The notes: generated by a model from the letters alone, not told the origin. A stretch of DNA of 7,081 nucleotides from Flavobacteriales bacterium (GCA_947476515.1 CANJQZ010000098.1:1-7081); one strand, 5' to 3'; shown: positions 1-6,653, counted from the stretch's first letter. Numbers and translations are program-made.

Positions 1-149
1 CGCTTAAAAACTATTTGATTGGAAAAGGAATTGATGGAAACCGAATGATTACTGAATACTTCGGTGAAACAAAACCAATCGCAGATAATACAACAGACTT
101 AGGTCGTCAGAAAAATAGACGCGTTGAAATGAAGATTGTTTTTGATTAA
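1..149 (+). CDS. OmpA-family C-terminal domain protein (3' end only)
   Basis: Reading from base 3 gives 48 codons ending in TAA at 147-149; the 5' part lies outside the window. The visible tail contains the pattern Y-F-G-E-x-K-P-I-A-D-N followed by G-R-Q-K-N-R-R-V-E and a short hydrophobic strand. This is the closing part of the OmpA/MotB peptidoglycan-binding fold, where the N-R-R-V-E segment is highly conserved. Proteins with this domain sit in the outer membrane or are lipoproteins, and tie the envelope to peptidoglycan. The N-terminal architecture (beta-barrel, TPR/PD40 repeats or lipoprotein) cannot be seen. A palindrome starts inside the last codons and the next gene has its own promoter region, so co-transcription with the receptor is not required. 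Family assignment is fairly sure; exact function is unknown. Confidence 0.85.
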   Translation, partial: LKNYLIGKGIDGNRMITEYFGETKPIADNTTDLGRQKNRRVEMKIVFD

Positions 150-164
150 TCAAAAACAATCTTC
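131..164. repeat. Perfect 34-nt palindrome over the stop codon of the OmpA-family gene (possible 3'-end hairpin)
   Basis: The left arm GAAGATTGTTTTTGATT (131-147) is followed without a gap by its exact reverse complement (148-164). In RNA it would fold as a 15-bp stem with a UUAA loop. The left arm encodes the last five residues, and the TAA stop spans the centre. There is no T-run after the right arm, so it is not a textbook intrinsic terminator. A 3'-end protecting hairpin or weak terminator is the likeliest role; a DNA-binding palindrome is the alternative. Confidence 0.6.
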
Positions 165-165
165 C

Positions 166-200
166 TAATGTTAATTAATTAATATTTTAAATTAACATTA
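166..200. repeat. Inverted repeat with TTAACATTA arms upstream of the receptor gene
   Basis: TAATGTTAATT (166-176) and AATTAACATTA (190-200) are perfect 11-bp inverted arms around a 13-nt AT-only spacer. The right arm contains the first heptamer (TTAACAT, 192-198) of the phased array, so the left arm places the same box on the opposite strand. It may be part of the regulator-binding region; AT-richness makes a chance origin possible. Confidence 0.45.
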
Positions 201-220
201 CCTTAATATTGAATTAATCG
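192..220 (+). promoter_or_regulatory. PHO-box-like array: three TTAA heptamers at 11-bp steps
   Basis: TTAACAT (192-198), TTAATAT (203-209) and TTAATCG (214-220) start exactly 11 bp apart with 4-bp spacers. OmpR/PhoB-family regulators bind tandem direct repeats of 11-bp period. Known PHO boxes of Bacillus PhoP (TTAACA-like repeats) and cyanobacterial SphR (CTTAAC-type repeats) have a similar core. The last heptamer ends 19 nt before the putative -7 element, where the -33 element would be, and no TTG is present there; this suggests an activator-dependent promoter. The same geometry occurs before the T9SS protein gene. Binding by the response regulator at 5964 is inference. Confidence 0.55.
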
Positions 221-229
221 TGTGATTAC

Positions 230-248
230 TTGATTGCTTTTACTTTGC
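230..248 (+). promoter_or_regulatory. Receptor-gene promoter core (TTGATTGC-N6-TTTGC; -7 element 240-247)
   Basis: TTACTTTG at 240-247 matches the Bacteroidota -7 consensus TAnnTTTG at seven of eight positions, and the following CA resembles many promoters of this phylum. TTGATTGC at 230-237 recurs with identical spacing at 3304-3311 before the T9SS protein. A start site roughly 5-8 nt downstream of TTTG would give a leader of only about 10-20 nt before ATG 269. No TTG lies at the normal -33 distance. Confidence 0.5.
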
Positions 249-268
249 AATCGATTAATCGTATGACC

Positions 269-3202
269 ATGAAGTATTTGCTAACAGTTTTCTCCTTATT
301 TTTTATACTAATACTAAGCGCTCAAAAAGGGTCAATTTCAGGTAAATTAATCGATGGGAATAATAATGAAGGGGTTTTCAATGCAAAAATTTCTATTAAA
401 AGTATTGCCAAAGGTGTAATATCCGATCAAGAAGGTAAATTTTCTTTTACAGATTTAACACCTGGCATTTACACAATTGAAATCAAGGCAAGCACTTACA
501 ACAACAAGATTATTACTGATATAACAGTTGTTTCAGGTAAGGATTATTATTTTGAAACTGCATTAGAATCCGTGATTACCGAATATGGTACTATAACCAA
601 AATACATACTATAAAAAGAGATACTGATCTTGGTTTACTTCAAGCACAAAAAGCAAGTCTAGTAGTATTAGATGGTACCACTCAAGAACAACTTAAAAGA
701 ACTCCAGATAAAACTGTAGGTGATGCACTCAAAAGAATTAGCGGTGCAAGTATTCAGGACAACAAGTTCGCGGTTATTAGAGGATTGAACGATCGTTATA
801 ATGCTGCTTATTTAAATGGCTCTCCACTCCCAAGTTCAGAAGGTGATAGAAAAGCATTTGCATTTGACATATTCCCGGTGAATATGTTAGACAATCTTAC
901 TATTGTAAAGACTGCATCAGCTGATATGCCTGCCGAATTTGCAGGAGGAATAATACAAGTAAAAACAAAAGATATTCCAACTGAAAACTTTCAATCTATT
1001 TCAATTGGTGGTGGAATCAATACTATTACTACTTTTCAAAATCAAATTAAAGGTCAAACAGGTAAACTAGATTGGCTAGGAATAGACGACGGTTCAAGGG
1101 CTATGCCGAATTCAATTCCAAGTTCAAAAGACTTTCCAGTATTAATGAATGATCAAGCTTCTTTAGCAAAAACTTTCAATTTTGATTGGAGCTTAAAACA
1201 AGCTAAATTCAGCCCAAATGCTTCTATACAATATGCCGCAGGGTTCAAGAAAACCTTAAAAAAAGATAGAGAATTTGGTTTTATTGGTTCTGTAAGTTAC
1301 AACAAAACAAATAATTTTAATGAAACCGTTAGAAGATCTTATACAGACAATGCTGCTGGTGGAACAGGATCTTCTCAAATGGAAACAGATTACTTAGATA
1401 AGGTGTACTCGACTCAAATTCTCACTGGTTCAATGGCCAATTTCGCCTTAAAAATTAATGCTACTAATTCCATTAACTTTAAAAATCTTTACAGCATCAA
1501 TTCCGATAATAGAGTGATCTCTCGTTCTGGAGCCATTAGTCCCTTAGATGTTAATCCTACACTTATTAAAAGTAATGCTACTTGGTTTACTTCAAATAAC
1601 ATCTATTCTGGCCAACTAGGAGGAAATCATAGTTATAAAGAAAATAAATTAAAACTTGACTGGGTAGCGGCACTATCAACAATATCTAGGGTAATCCCGA
1701 ATTTAAAGAGATCTATTTACACCAGATCAACCACTTTTAATGATCCATCCAACCCAATGGCGGAAGACACTATGTATATTGCGAACATTGCTCAATCAAA
1801 TGTAGGGCCTGACTATGGTGGAAGTATGTTTTTCTCAACTAATAAGGAGCAAATTTATAGTGGAAAAGTAAATCTGTCTTATCAAGTAAAAGAGAAGAAA
1901 GGTTGGAAAACAGAAATAAAGGTAGGTGGAATGTACCAATATCGCAATAGAGATTTTGTAGCAAGACAATTTGGTTATACTAAATATGGTGCCGTAGGAG
2001 GAAGTGTGAATTTTGATCAAAATCTTCTTTTTTTACCTGCTGAAACTATTTTTTCACCTGAGCATATGGGTTTAATTAGCCCGGGAGTAGGTGGATTTAA
2101 ATTAACTGAAGGAACAAAGGCTTCTGATAGTTATAGTGCTAATTCCCAATTAAACGCAGGGTACATATCTACATTACACTCGCACAAAAAATTTAAGTTG
2201 CTTTATGGAATAAGACTTGAAGATTTTACTCAAAACCTAAATTCAATAAAAGCAGATAAGTCAGAATTAAATGTTTACTTGCATAATTTAGATATTTTAC
2301 CATCATTCAATTTGATCTATAGCCCATCTACTAAAGTAAATGTTCGTTTGAGTGGTTCCCAAACACTTAATAGACCTGAATATAGAGAATTAGCTCCTTT
2401 TGCATTTTACGACTTTAATACGCAATTCGTGCTTTCTGGAAATGATAGTTTGCAAAGAGCTAAGATCACCAATCTTGACTTACGCTACGAAATATATCCA
2501 GCAAGTGGACAATTATTTTCAGCAACAGTTTTTTATAAATATTTCCAAAATCCAATTGAACAGATTGCACGCGCTGATGTTATGAATGAGATTTCTTATA
2601 AGAATGTTCCAACCGCAACTAACTTTGGATTAGAATTAGAGTTTAAAGGAACAATAGGTTCTTTCTTCAAAGCTGATTCTTCTTCACCTTGGAATAAATT
2701 AAGCCTGTTTGCAAATCTTGGAATTGTAAGATCAATTGTGGATGTGTCTCAAAATATTGGTACTCCATACCAAACAAGACCATTGCAAGGACAATCTCCC
2801 TACATAATTAATGCTGGTCTTAATTATAAGACAGAAAATAATTTTTCATTCAGTATGAATTTAAATCGTGTTGGACCTAGAATATATATTTTAGGAAGTG
2901 TCCTACAACCAGATATCTGGGAAAAGAGTCGTACATTCTTAGACTTTCAAGTTGCAAAAACAATGGCGAAAGATCGATTAGAACTTAAAATTAATGTTCA
3001 AAATATTTTAGCGCAAAATTTAGTTTTCTACCAAAATAATTATGGTCTTGCTTCGGAAAGAAGTATTATTTCTAAATTAAGTAACATCACTTTCCTAGGT
3101 GATGCTGATGGCGAAAATAGCTTTGATCCTTCAACAGACGACTTAGTGTGGTCTACCAAATTTGGAAGAACAATATCATTTGTCCTTACCTACAAATTCT
3201 AA
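269..3202 (+). CDS. TonB-dependent outer-membrane receptor with N-terminal carboxypeptidase-regulatory-like domain
   Basis: This 977-aa protein should form a 22-strand outer-membrane barrel that imports a ligand using TonB-ExbBD energy. From ATG 269, residues 1-18 are a signal peptide (hydrophobic core after K2, cleavage near S-A|Q). Residues about 21-100 are a CarboxypepD_reg-like beta-sandwich, common in Bacteroidota receptors. Residues about 130-235 are the plug, with V-G-D-A-L-K-R-I-S-G, I-R-G-L-N-D-R-Y and P-A-E-F-A-G-G. The rest is barrel, including L-N-R-P-E-Y-R-E-L-A-P-F and an aromatic C-terminal strand ending in Y-K-F. Length is usual for the family. No SusD-like partner follows; the next gene is a T9SS surface protein, so this is not a standard SusCD pair. 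ATG 269 is preferred over ATG 263 (two residues longer) because it begins the basic-hydrophobic signal peptide. The substrate is unknown; the PHO-like box suggests a phosphorus-related nutrient. Confidence 0.95.
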   Translation: MKYLLTVFSLFFILILSAQKGSISGKLIDGNNNEGVFNAKISIKSIAKGVISDQEGKFSFTDLTPGIYTIEIKASTYNNKIITDITVVSGKDYYFETALESVITEYGTITKIHTIKRDTDLGLLQAQKASLVVLDGTTQEQLKRTPDKTVGDALKRISGASIQDNKFAVIRGLNDRYNAAYLNGSPLPSSEGDRKAFAFDIFPVNMLDNLTIVKTASADMPAEFAGGIIQVKTKDIPTENFQSISIGGGINTITTFQNQIKGQTGKLDWLGIDDGSRAMPNSIPSSKDFPVLMNDQASLAKTFNFDWSLKQAKFSPNASIQYAAGFKKTLKKDREFGFIGSVSYNKTNNFNETVRRSYTDNAAGGTGSSQMETDYLDKVYSTQILTGSMANFALKINATNSINFKNLYSINSDNRVISRSGAISPLDVNPTLIKSNATWFTSNNIYSGQLGGNHSYKENKLKLDWVAALSTISRVIPNLKRSIYTRSTTFNDPSNPMAEDTMYIANIAQSNVGPDYGGSMFFSTNKEQIYSGKVNLSYQVKEKKGWKTEIKVGGMYQYRNRDFVARQFGYTKYGAVGGSVNFDQNLLFLPAETIFSPEHMGLISPGVGGFKLTEGTKASDSYSANSQLNAGYISTLHSHKKFKLLYGIRLEDFTQNLNSIKADKSELNVYLHNLDILPSFNLIYSPSTKVNVRLSGSQTLNRPEYRELAPFAFYDFNTQFVLSGNDSLQRAKITNLDLRYEIYPASGQLFSATVFYKYFQNPIEQIARADVMNEISYKNVPTATNFGLELEFKGTIGSFFKADSSSPWNKLSLFANLGIVRSIVDVSQNIGTPYQTRPLQGQSPYIINAGLNYKTENNFSFSMNLNRVGPRIYILGSVLQPDIWEKSRTFLDFQVAKTMAKDRLELKINVQNILAQNLVFYQNNYGLASERSIISKLSNITFLGDADGENSFDPSTDDLVWSTKFGRTISFVLTYKF

Positions 3203-3209
3203 CTCAATA

Positions 3210-3231
3210 ATGTTACGCAAATGTTACGCAA
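3210..3231. repeat. Tandem 11-bp direct repeat ATGTTACGCAA x2
   Basis: ATGTTACGCAA occurs twice back to back (3210-3220, 3221-3231) with no mismatch. Read on the - strand it gives GTAACAT-TTGC-GTAACAT, a heptamer close to the TTAACAT of the + strand arrays with the same 7+4 period. TTACGCAAA also recurs at 3295-3303, next to the core promoter. A tandem OmpR-family operator is the best guess. It lies 8 nt after the receptor's stop codon. Confidence 0.6.
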
Positions 3232-3250
3232 AATTCAAATTGCTTAACAT
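3221..3250. repeat. Imperfect inverted repeat joining the tandem repeat to the TTAACAT box
   Basis: ATGTTACGCAA (3221-3231) and TTGCTTAACAT (3240-3250) are complementary at 10 of 11 positions around an 8-nt spacer. In RNA this could form a hairpin at the end of the receptor transcript. The stem is AT-rich and no T-run follows, so it is a poor intrinsic terminator. As DNA it presents two similar heptamers face to face. Confidence 0.4.
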
Positions 3251-3294
3251 TCTCGTAATCTAAATTTAAGTGTATCATATTCTTAAGTTAACTT
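3244..3294 (+). promoter_or_regulatory. PHO-box-like array upstream of the T9SS protein gene
   Basis: Heptamers in one 11-bp phase are TTAACAT (3244), GTAATCT (3255), TTAAGTG (3266), a degenerate ATATTCT (3277) and TTAACTT (3288-3294). The final one ends 19 nt before the putative -7 element, exactly as at the receptor promoter. The first heptamer is identical to that at 192-198. This layout fits cooperative binding of an OmpR/PhoB-type activator reaching the -33 position. The regulator's identity is inferred from the two-component genes at 5964-7081. Confidence 0.5.
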
Positions 3295-3303
3295 TTACGC
3301 AAA

Positions 3304-3322
3304 TTGATTGCCCGAATTTTGC
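3304..3322 (+). promoter_or_regulatory. T9SS-protein promoter core (TTGATTGC-N6-TTTGC; -7 element 3314-3321)
   Basis: GAATTTTG (3314-3321) matches TAnnTTTG at seven of eight positions. TTGATTGC (3304-3311) and the TTTGC end are at the same offsets from the last TTAA heptamer as in the receptor promoter. The -7 element lies 24 nt before ATG 3346, against 21 nt for the receptor gene. No TTG is found at the usual -33 distance. Confidence 0.45.
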
Positions 3323-3345
3323 TTCAACTAAAAAAGATAATTATT

Positions 3346-5907
3346 ATGAAAAAAATGTATTCAATTATTGCTATGGCTTTATTCGGAAGCCTTGCACATG
3401 GACAAAGTTTCTTTGTTCCAACTTCTTATCGTGGTGCATTAGCCCCAGCTCCAACTGCGCAGTGGACTGACAACTGGGTTAATTGGGATCCACAGAATAC
3501 GAGTTATGGTACTTCTACTGTAAATGTTACCACCTCGATTACTACAAGTACTACTTGGTCTTCGAATAATGTTTACTTATTACAAGGACAAATTTATGTG
3601 AAAAATGGTGCTATCCTAACCATTCAACCAGGAACAGTAATTATGGGTGATAAAGCAACCGTAGGTTCTGGATTATTTATTTGTCAAGGTTCAAAACTTT
3701 TCGCTAACGGTACTGCAAGTGCTCCAATTGTTTTTACTTCTAACCAACCTGCAGGTCAAAGAGCTGCTGGAGATTGGGGTGGATTAATTTTAATGGGTAA
3801 AGCTACTACAAATGCTGCAGGTGGAATTGGAAACATTGAAGGATTAACAGTTTCTCCAGATACTCAGTTTGGTGGTGGAGCAAATCCTGATAATAATGAC
3901 AATTCAGGTTCCCTTAAATATGTCAGAATTGAATTCCCTGGATATGTTTATCAACCCAATAAAGAAATCAACGGCCTCACAATGGGTGCAGTTGGAAAAG
4001 CAACTACTATTGATTATGTTCAAGTTTCATTTTCAAATGATGATGCTTTTGAATGGTTCGGTGGAAATGTAAATTGTCGTCATTTAGTTTCTTATAGAAA
4101 CTTGGATGATGATTTTGATACTGATAATGGTTTCAGCGGAAATGTTCAGTTTTGTATTGGTGTAAGAGATCCAAATATCGCAGATAACCCATCAGTTTCT
4201 ACATCAGAAGGTTTTGAATCTGATAATGATGCTACTGGATCAAACTCAGCGCCTCAAACTACGGCTCTATTCTCTAATGTTACTTGGGTTGGACCGCTAA
4301 GAGGTAATACAGGAGCAGTTGTTGCGACTGGACATAGAAGAGGTGTAAGAATCAGAAGAAACTCTTCTTTGAAAATTTACAACAGTATTTTTATGGATGG
4401 TTCAAGAGGAATTCATATTGATGGAACGGCTTGTGAAACTAATGCAACTAATGGAACATCGCTTACAGCTATTAATAGTGTAATTAAGTTCAAAAATAAT
4501 CTTGTAGCAGGATATCTTCCAACAAAATCAGTTGAAGTTAATACTGGAAGTACTTTTAATATCATGAACTGGTTTGGATTAAACGCAAACGATTCTCTTG
4601 CGAGTTCAGCTAACATTTTAGTTAATCCTTACGGAACTAACTTTTTAAATCCAGATTTAAGACCAATTACAGGGTCTAATGCTTTAAGCAATATTTCATT
4701 TGTTGATTTAGGAATAAATACCATGTTAATTGGAGCGCCAAGTGCGACTGCAAATGTTAATTATTGTGTTGGTGCAACTGCAACTGCTTTAACTGCAACT
4801 GCAAATAATGATTGTACCTTATTATGGTATGTTTCTGCTACTGGTGGAACAAGTATACCAACTCCTACTCCAAATACTTCTGTAGCTGGAACAGCAGTTT
4901 ATTATGTAAGTCAAATTAATGCTGATGGTTATGAAGGTGCAAGAACAATGGTTACTGTAACCGTAAATGCATTGCCTGCAACACCATCTGTTACTGCAAA
5001 TGGTTCAACAACTTTTTGTACAGGTGGTTCAGTTGACTTAAGTTCATCAGAAGCTACTGGAAATCTTTGGTCAAATGGCAATCCAACACAAACTATCACT
5101 GTATCCAATACTGGATCTTACTCAGTTACATTTACAGATGTAAACGGATGTAGTGCTACATCAAATGCAATTAGTGTAAATGTTAGTAATGCACCCGCAC
5201 CAACAATCAACGCCTCTGCAACGATTGCTTGTTCTGGAGACACTGTAGTATTGACAGCGTCTACATCTGATAGTTATGCATGGTCAACTGGAGAAACAAC
5301 ACAAGTTATCTTCGTTACCAATTCTGCATCTATCATAGTAAATACTATGAATGCTAACGCTTGTAATGGAGTTGGTTCTTCTGCACCTATCGTAATCACT
5401 TTTAACGCTAGTCCAACAGCTGGAGGTTCATTCACTTTAAATGGAAATGTTGCAAGTTTCACAAATACTTCTACTGGAGCTACTAGTTACTCTTGGGATT
5501 TCGGTGATCAAGCAAACTCATCTGCAGCTGCTCCTTTGCATGCTTATGCAGCTAATGGAACTTACACAGTTGTGTTAACCGCAATCAATGGAAATTGTAC
5601 TAGTACACAATCATTTACCATTAACATTGCAGTTGCATTGAATGAATTAGTAGGAATTGAAGGATTGAATATCTATCCTAACCCTGCAAAAGATCTTTTA
5701 AATATTGATTTTACAAATACTACGGATCAAAATTTAGAACTTCAAATTGTAGATCAATTCGGTAGAGTTATCTTAACTAACAATGATAATAACTTAGGTG
5801 TTATGCATCAAGAGATTAGCTTAGCAAATTTCTTAAGCGGTGTTTATTACTTAAAATTAAATTCCAATTCTTCAACTAGAATTGAGAAAATAGTAATTAA
5901 TAAATAA
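3346..5907 (+). CDS. T9SS-exported surface protein: beta-helix-like, Ig-like and PKD modules, type A sorting domain
   Basis: An 853-aa secreted modular protein. Residues 1-19 are a signal peptide (M-K-K-M-Y, then A-L-F-G-S-L-A-H-G|Q). Residues about 75-460 look like a right-handed beta-helix, with repeated short strands such as I-L-T-I-Q-P-G-T-V-I-M-G and A-P-I-V-F-T-S-N-Q-P. This part holds an acidic cluster at 254-260 and a cationic run at 330-338. Two or three Ig-like modules follow (about 465-541, 543-613, 616-686), then a PKD domain (about 687-762, with Y-S-W-D-F-G-D). Residues 775-853 are a T9SS type A sorting domain (L-N-I-Y-P-N-P, ending in I-V-I-N-K), removed when the protein is anchored to the cell surface or released. 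ATG 3346 is chosen because the signal peptide begins there and upstream codons lie in the promoter. No enzyme family is recognised; binding or capture of a ligand for the adjacent receptor is inference. Confidence 0.93.
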   Translation: MKKMYSIIAMALFGSLAHGQSFFVPTSYRGALAPAPTAQWTDNWVNWDPQNTSYGTSTVNVTTSITTSTTWSSNNVYLLQGQIYVKNGAILTIQPGTVIMGDKATVGSGLFICQGSKLFANGTASAPIVFTSNQPAGQRAAGDWGGLILMGKATTNAAGGIGNIEGLTVSPDTQFGGGANPDNNDNSGSLKYVRIEFPGYVYQPNKEINGLTMGAVGKATTIDYVQVSFSNDDAFEWFGGNVNCRHLVSYRNLDDDFDTDNGFSGNVQFCIGVRDPNIADNPSVSTSEGFESDNDATGSNSAPQTTALFSNVTWVGPLRGNTGAVVATGHRRGVRIRRNSSLKIYNSIFMDGSRGIHIDGTACETNATNGTSLTAINSVIKFKNNLVAGYLPTKSVEVNTGSTFNIMNWFGLNANDSLASSANILVNPYGTNFLNPDLRPITGSNALSNISFVDLGINTMLIGAPSATANVNYCVGATATALTATANNDCTLLWYVSATGGTSIPTPTPNTSVAGTAVYYVSQINADGYEGARTMVTVTVNALPATPSVTANGSTTFCTGGSVDLSSSEATGNLWSNGNPTQTITVSNTGSYSVTFTDVNGCSATSNAISVNVSNAPAPTINASATIACSGDTVVLTASTSDSYAWSTGETTQVIFVTNSASIIVNTMNANACNGVGSSAPIVITFNASPTAGGSFTLNGNVASFTNTSTGATSYSWDFGDQANSSAAAPLHAYAANGTYTVVLTAINGNCTSTQSFTINIAVALNELVGIEGLNIYPNPAKDLLNIDFTNTTDQNLELQIVDQFGRVILTNNDNNLGVMHQEISLANFLSGVYYLKLNSNSSTRIEKIVINK

Positions 5908-5922
5908 GATTACATAAATAAT

Positions 5923-5951
5923 AAAAAGGGCTGCTTCGGTAGCCCTTTTTT
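5923..5951 (+). terminator. Intrinsic terminator with UUCG tetraloop
   Basis: AAAAAGGGCTGC (5923-5934) pairs with GTAGCCCTTTTT (5939-5950), including one G-U pair, around a TTCG loop closed by C-G. A T-run of six is at the 3' side. The A-run on the 5' side makes it potentially bidirectional. It begins 15 nt after the T9SS protein stop and ends 12 nt before the response-regulator ATG. Confidence 0.92.
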
Positions 5952-5963
5952 AATAAAAGAAAA

Positions 5964-6653
5964 ATGGATAATTTAAAAGGGCACACTATTTTACTAGTTG
6001 ACGATGAACCAGATATCTTAGAATTTTTATCCTATAATTTAAAAAAGGAAGGATTCAAAGTATTTTCGGCGAATAACGGAGAAGAGGGAGTGAAAATGGT
6101 ACAACAACTTAGTCCTTCTTTAATTCTTCTAGATGTCATGATGCCTAAAATGGATGGTATTGAAGCTTGTCAGATCATTAGAAAAGATTTAAATATAACA
6201 CAACCCATCATTGCCTTTTTAACTTCCAGGGCTGAAGATTACGCACAAATTGCTGGATTCGAAGCGGGTGCAGACGATTATATCACCAAACCAATTCGTC
6301 CAAGATTATTGATTAGTAAAATCGAATCACTTCTTCGTCGCATTGATCAATCTAAAAAAACAGAGGGCTCATCAAGTAAAAACAAACTTGTTATAGATCG
6401 CGAGAAATTCATGATTCATTTGAATGGAGAAGAAATATTATTGCCTAAAAAAGAATTCGAACTACTTGAATTACTTGCTAGCAGACCCGGTAAAGTATAC
6501 AACAGAGATCAAATATTATCTATTGTTTGGGGAAATGATACCGTAGTTGGAGAAAGAACTATAGATGTTCATATCAGAAAATTACGAGAAAAGCTTGGAG
6601 ATGATTATATTCGCACTGTGAAAGGTGTTGGATATACCTTCAATATTATGTGA
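5964..6653 (+). CDS. phoB: OmpR/PhoB-family response regulator
   Basis: A 229-aa DNA-binding regulator of usual family length. Residues about 7-126 are a receiver domain with the acidic pair D13/D14, phospho-acceptor D57 (L-L-D-V-M-M-P), T87 and K109 (T-K-P). After a Ser/Lys-rich linker (about 127-138), residues about 139-229 are a winged-helix Trans_reg_C domain with the recognition-helix segment E-R-T-I-D-V-H-I-R-K-L-R-E-K-L and the final wing R-T-V-K-G-V-G-Y. All key residues are intact. It overlaps the kinase gene by 4 nt and so forms an operon with it. Such regulators bind 11-bp direct repeats, matching the arrays at 192-220 and 3244-3294. The receiver and kinase sequences resemble the PhoB (PhoP)/PhoR pairs of Flavobacteria; the symbol is provisional. 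The leader holds only 12 nt after a terminator, so transcription must come by read-through or from a promoter inside the upstream gene. Confidence 0.95.
   Translation: MDNLKGHTILLVDDEPDILEFLSYNLKKEGFKVFSANNGEEGVKMVQQLSPSLILLDVMMPKMDGIEACQIIRKDLNITQPIIAFLTSRAEDYAQIAGFEAGADDYITKPIRPRLLISKIESLLRRIDQSKKTEGSSSKNKLVIDREKFMIHLNGEEILLPKKEFELLELLASRPGKVYNRDQILSIVWGNDTVVGERTIDVHIRKLREKLGDDYIRTVKGVGYTFNIM

Noticed and set aside
230..268. TTG at 230 as the receptor's start codon (990-aa version).
   Set aside because: The extra 13 residues sit before the signal peptide and are encoded by the putative -7 element region; ATG 269 (or 263) gives a clean signal peptide.
269..3202. SusC-type receptor of a polysaccharide utilisation locus.
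   Set aside because: No SusD-like gene or carbohydrate enzyme follows, and the plug lacks clear SusC-specific features; the neighbours are a T9SS protein and a two-component system.
3304..3345. TTG at 3304 as the start of the T9SS protein (867-aa version).
   Set aside because: The TTG belongs to the shared TTGATTGC promoter motif, and a lysine-rich stretch would precede the signal peptide; ATG 3346 begins a normal one.
3270..3470. 66-codon open frame on the + strand across the T9SS protein start.
   Set aside because: It overlaps the signal-peptide coding region in another frame and shows no recognisable domain; a shadow frame.
4774..4805. AACTGCAACTGC repeated 15 bp apart inside the T9SS protein gene.
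   Set aside because: It is in frame and encodes a Thr-Ala-rich low-complexity stretch (T-A-T-A-L-T-A-T-A) at the start of an Ig-like module; likely coding bias, not a mobile or regulatory repeat.
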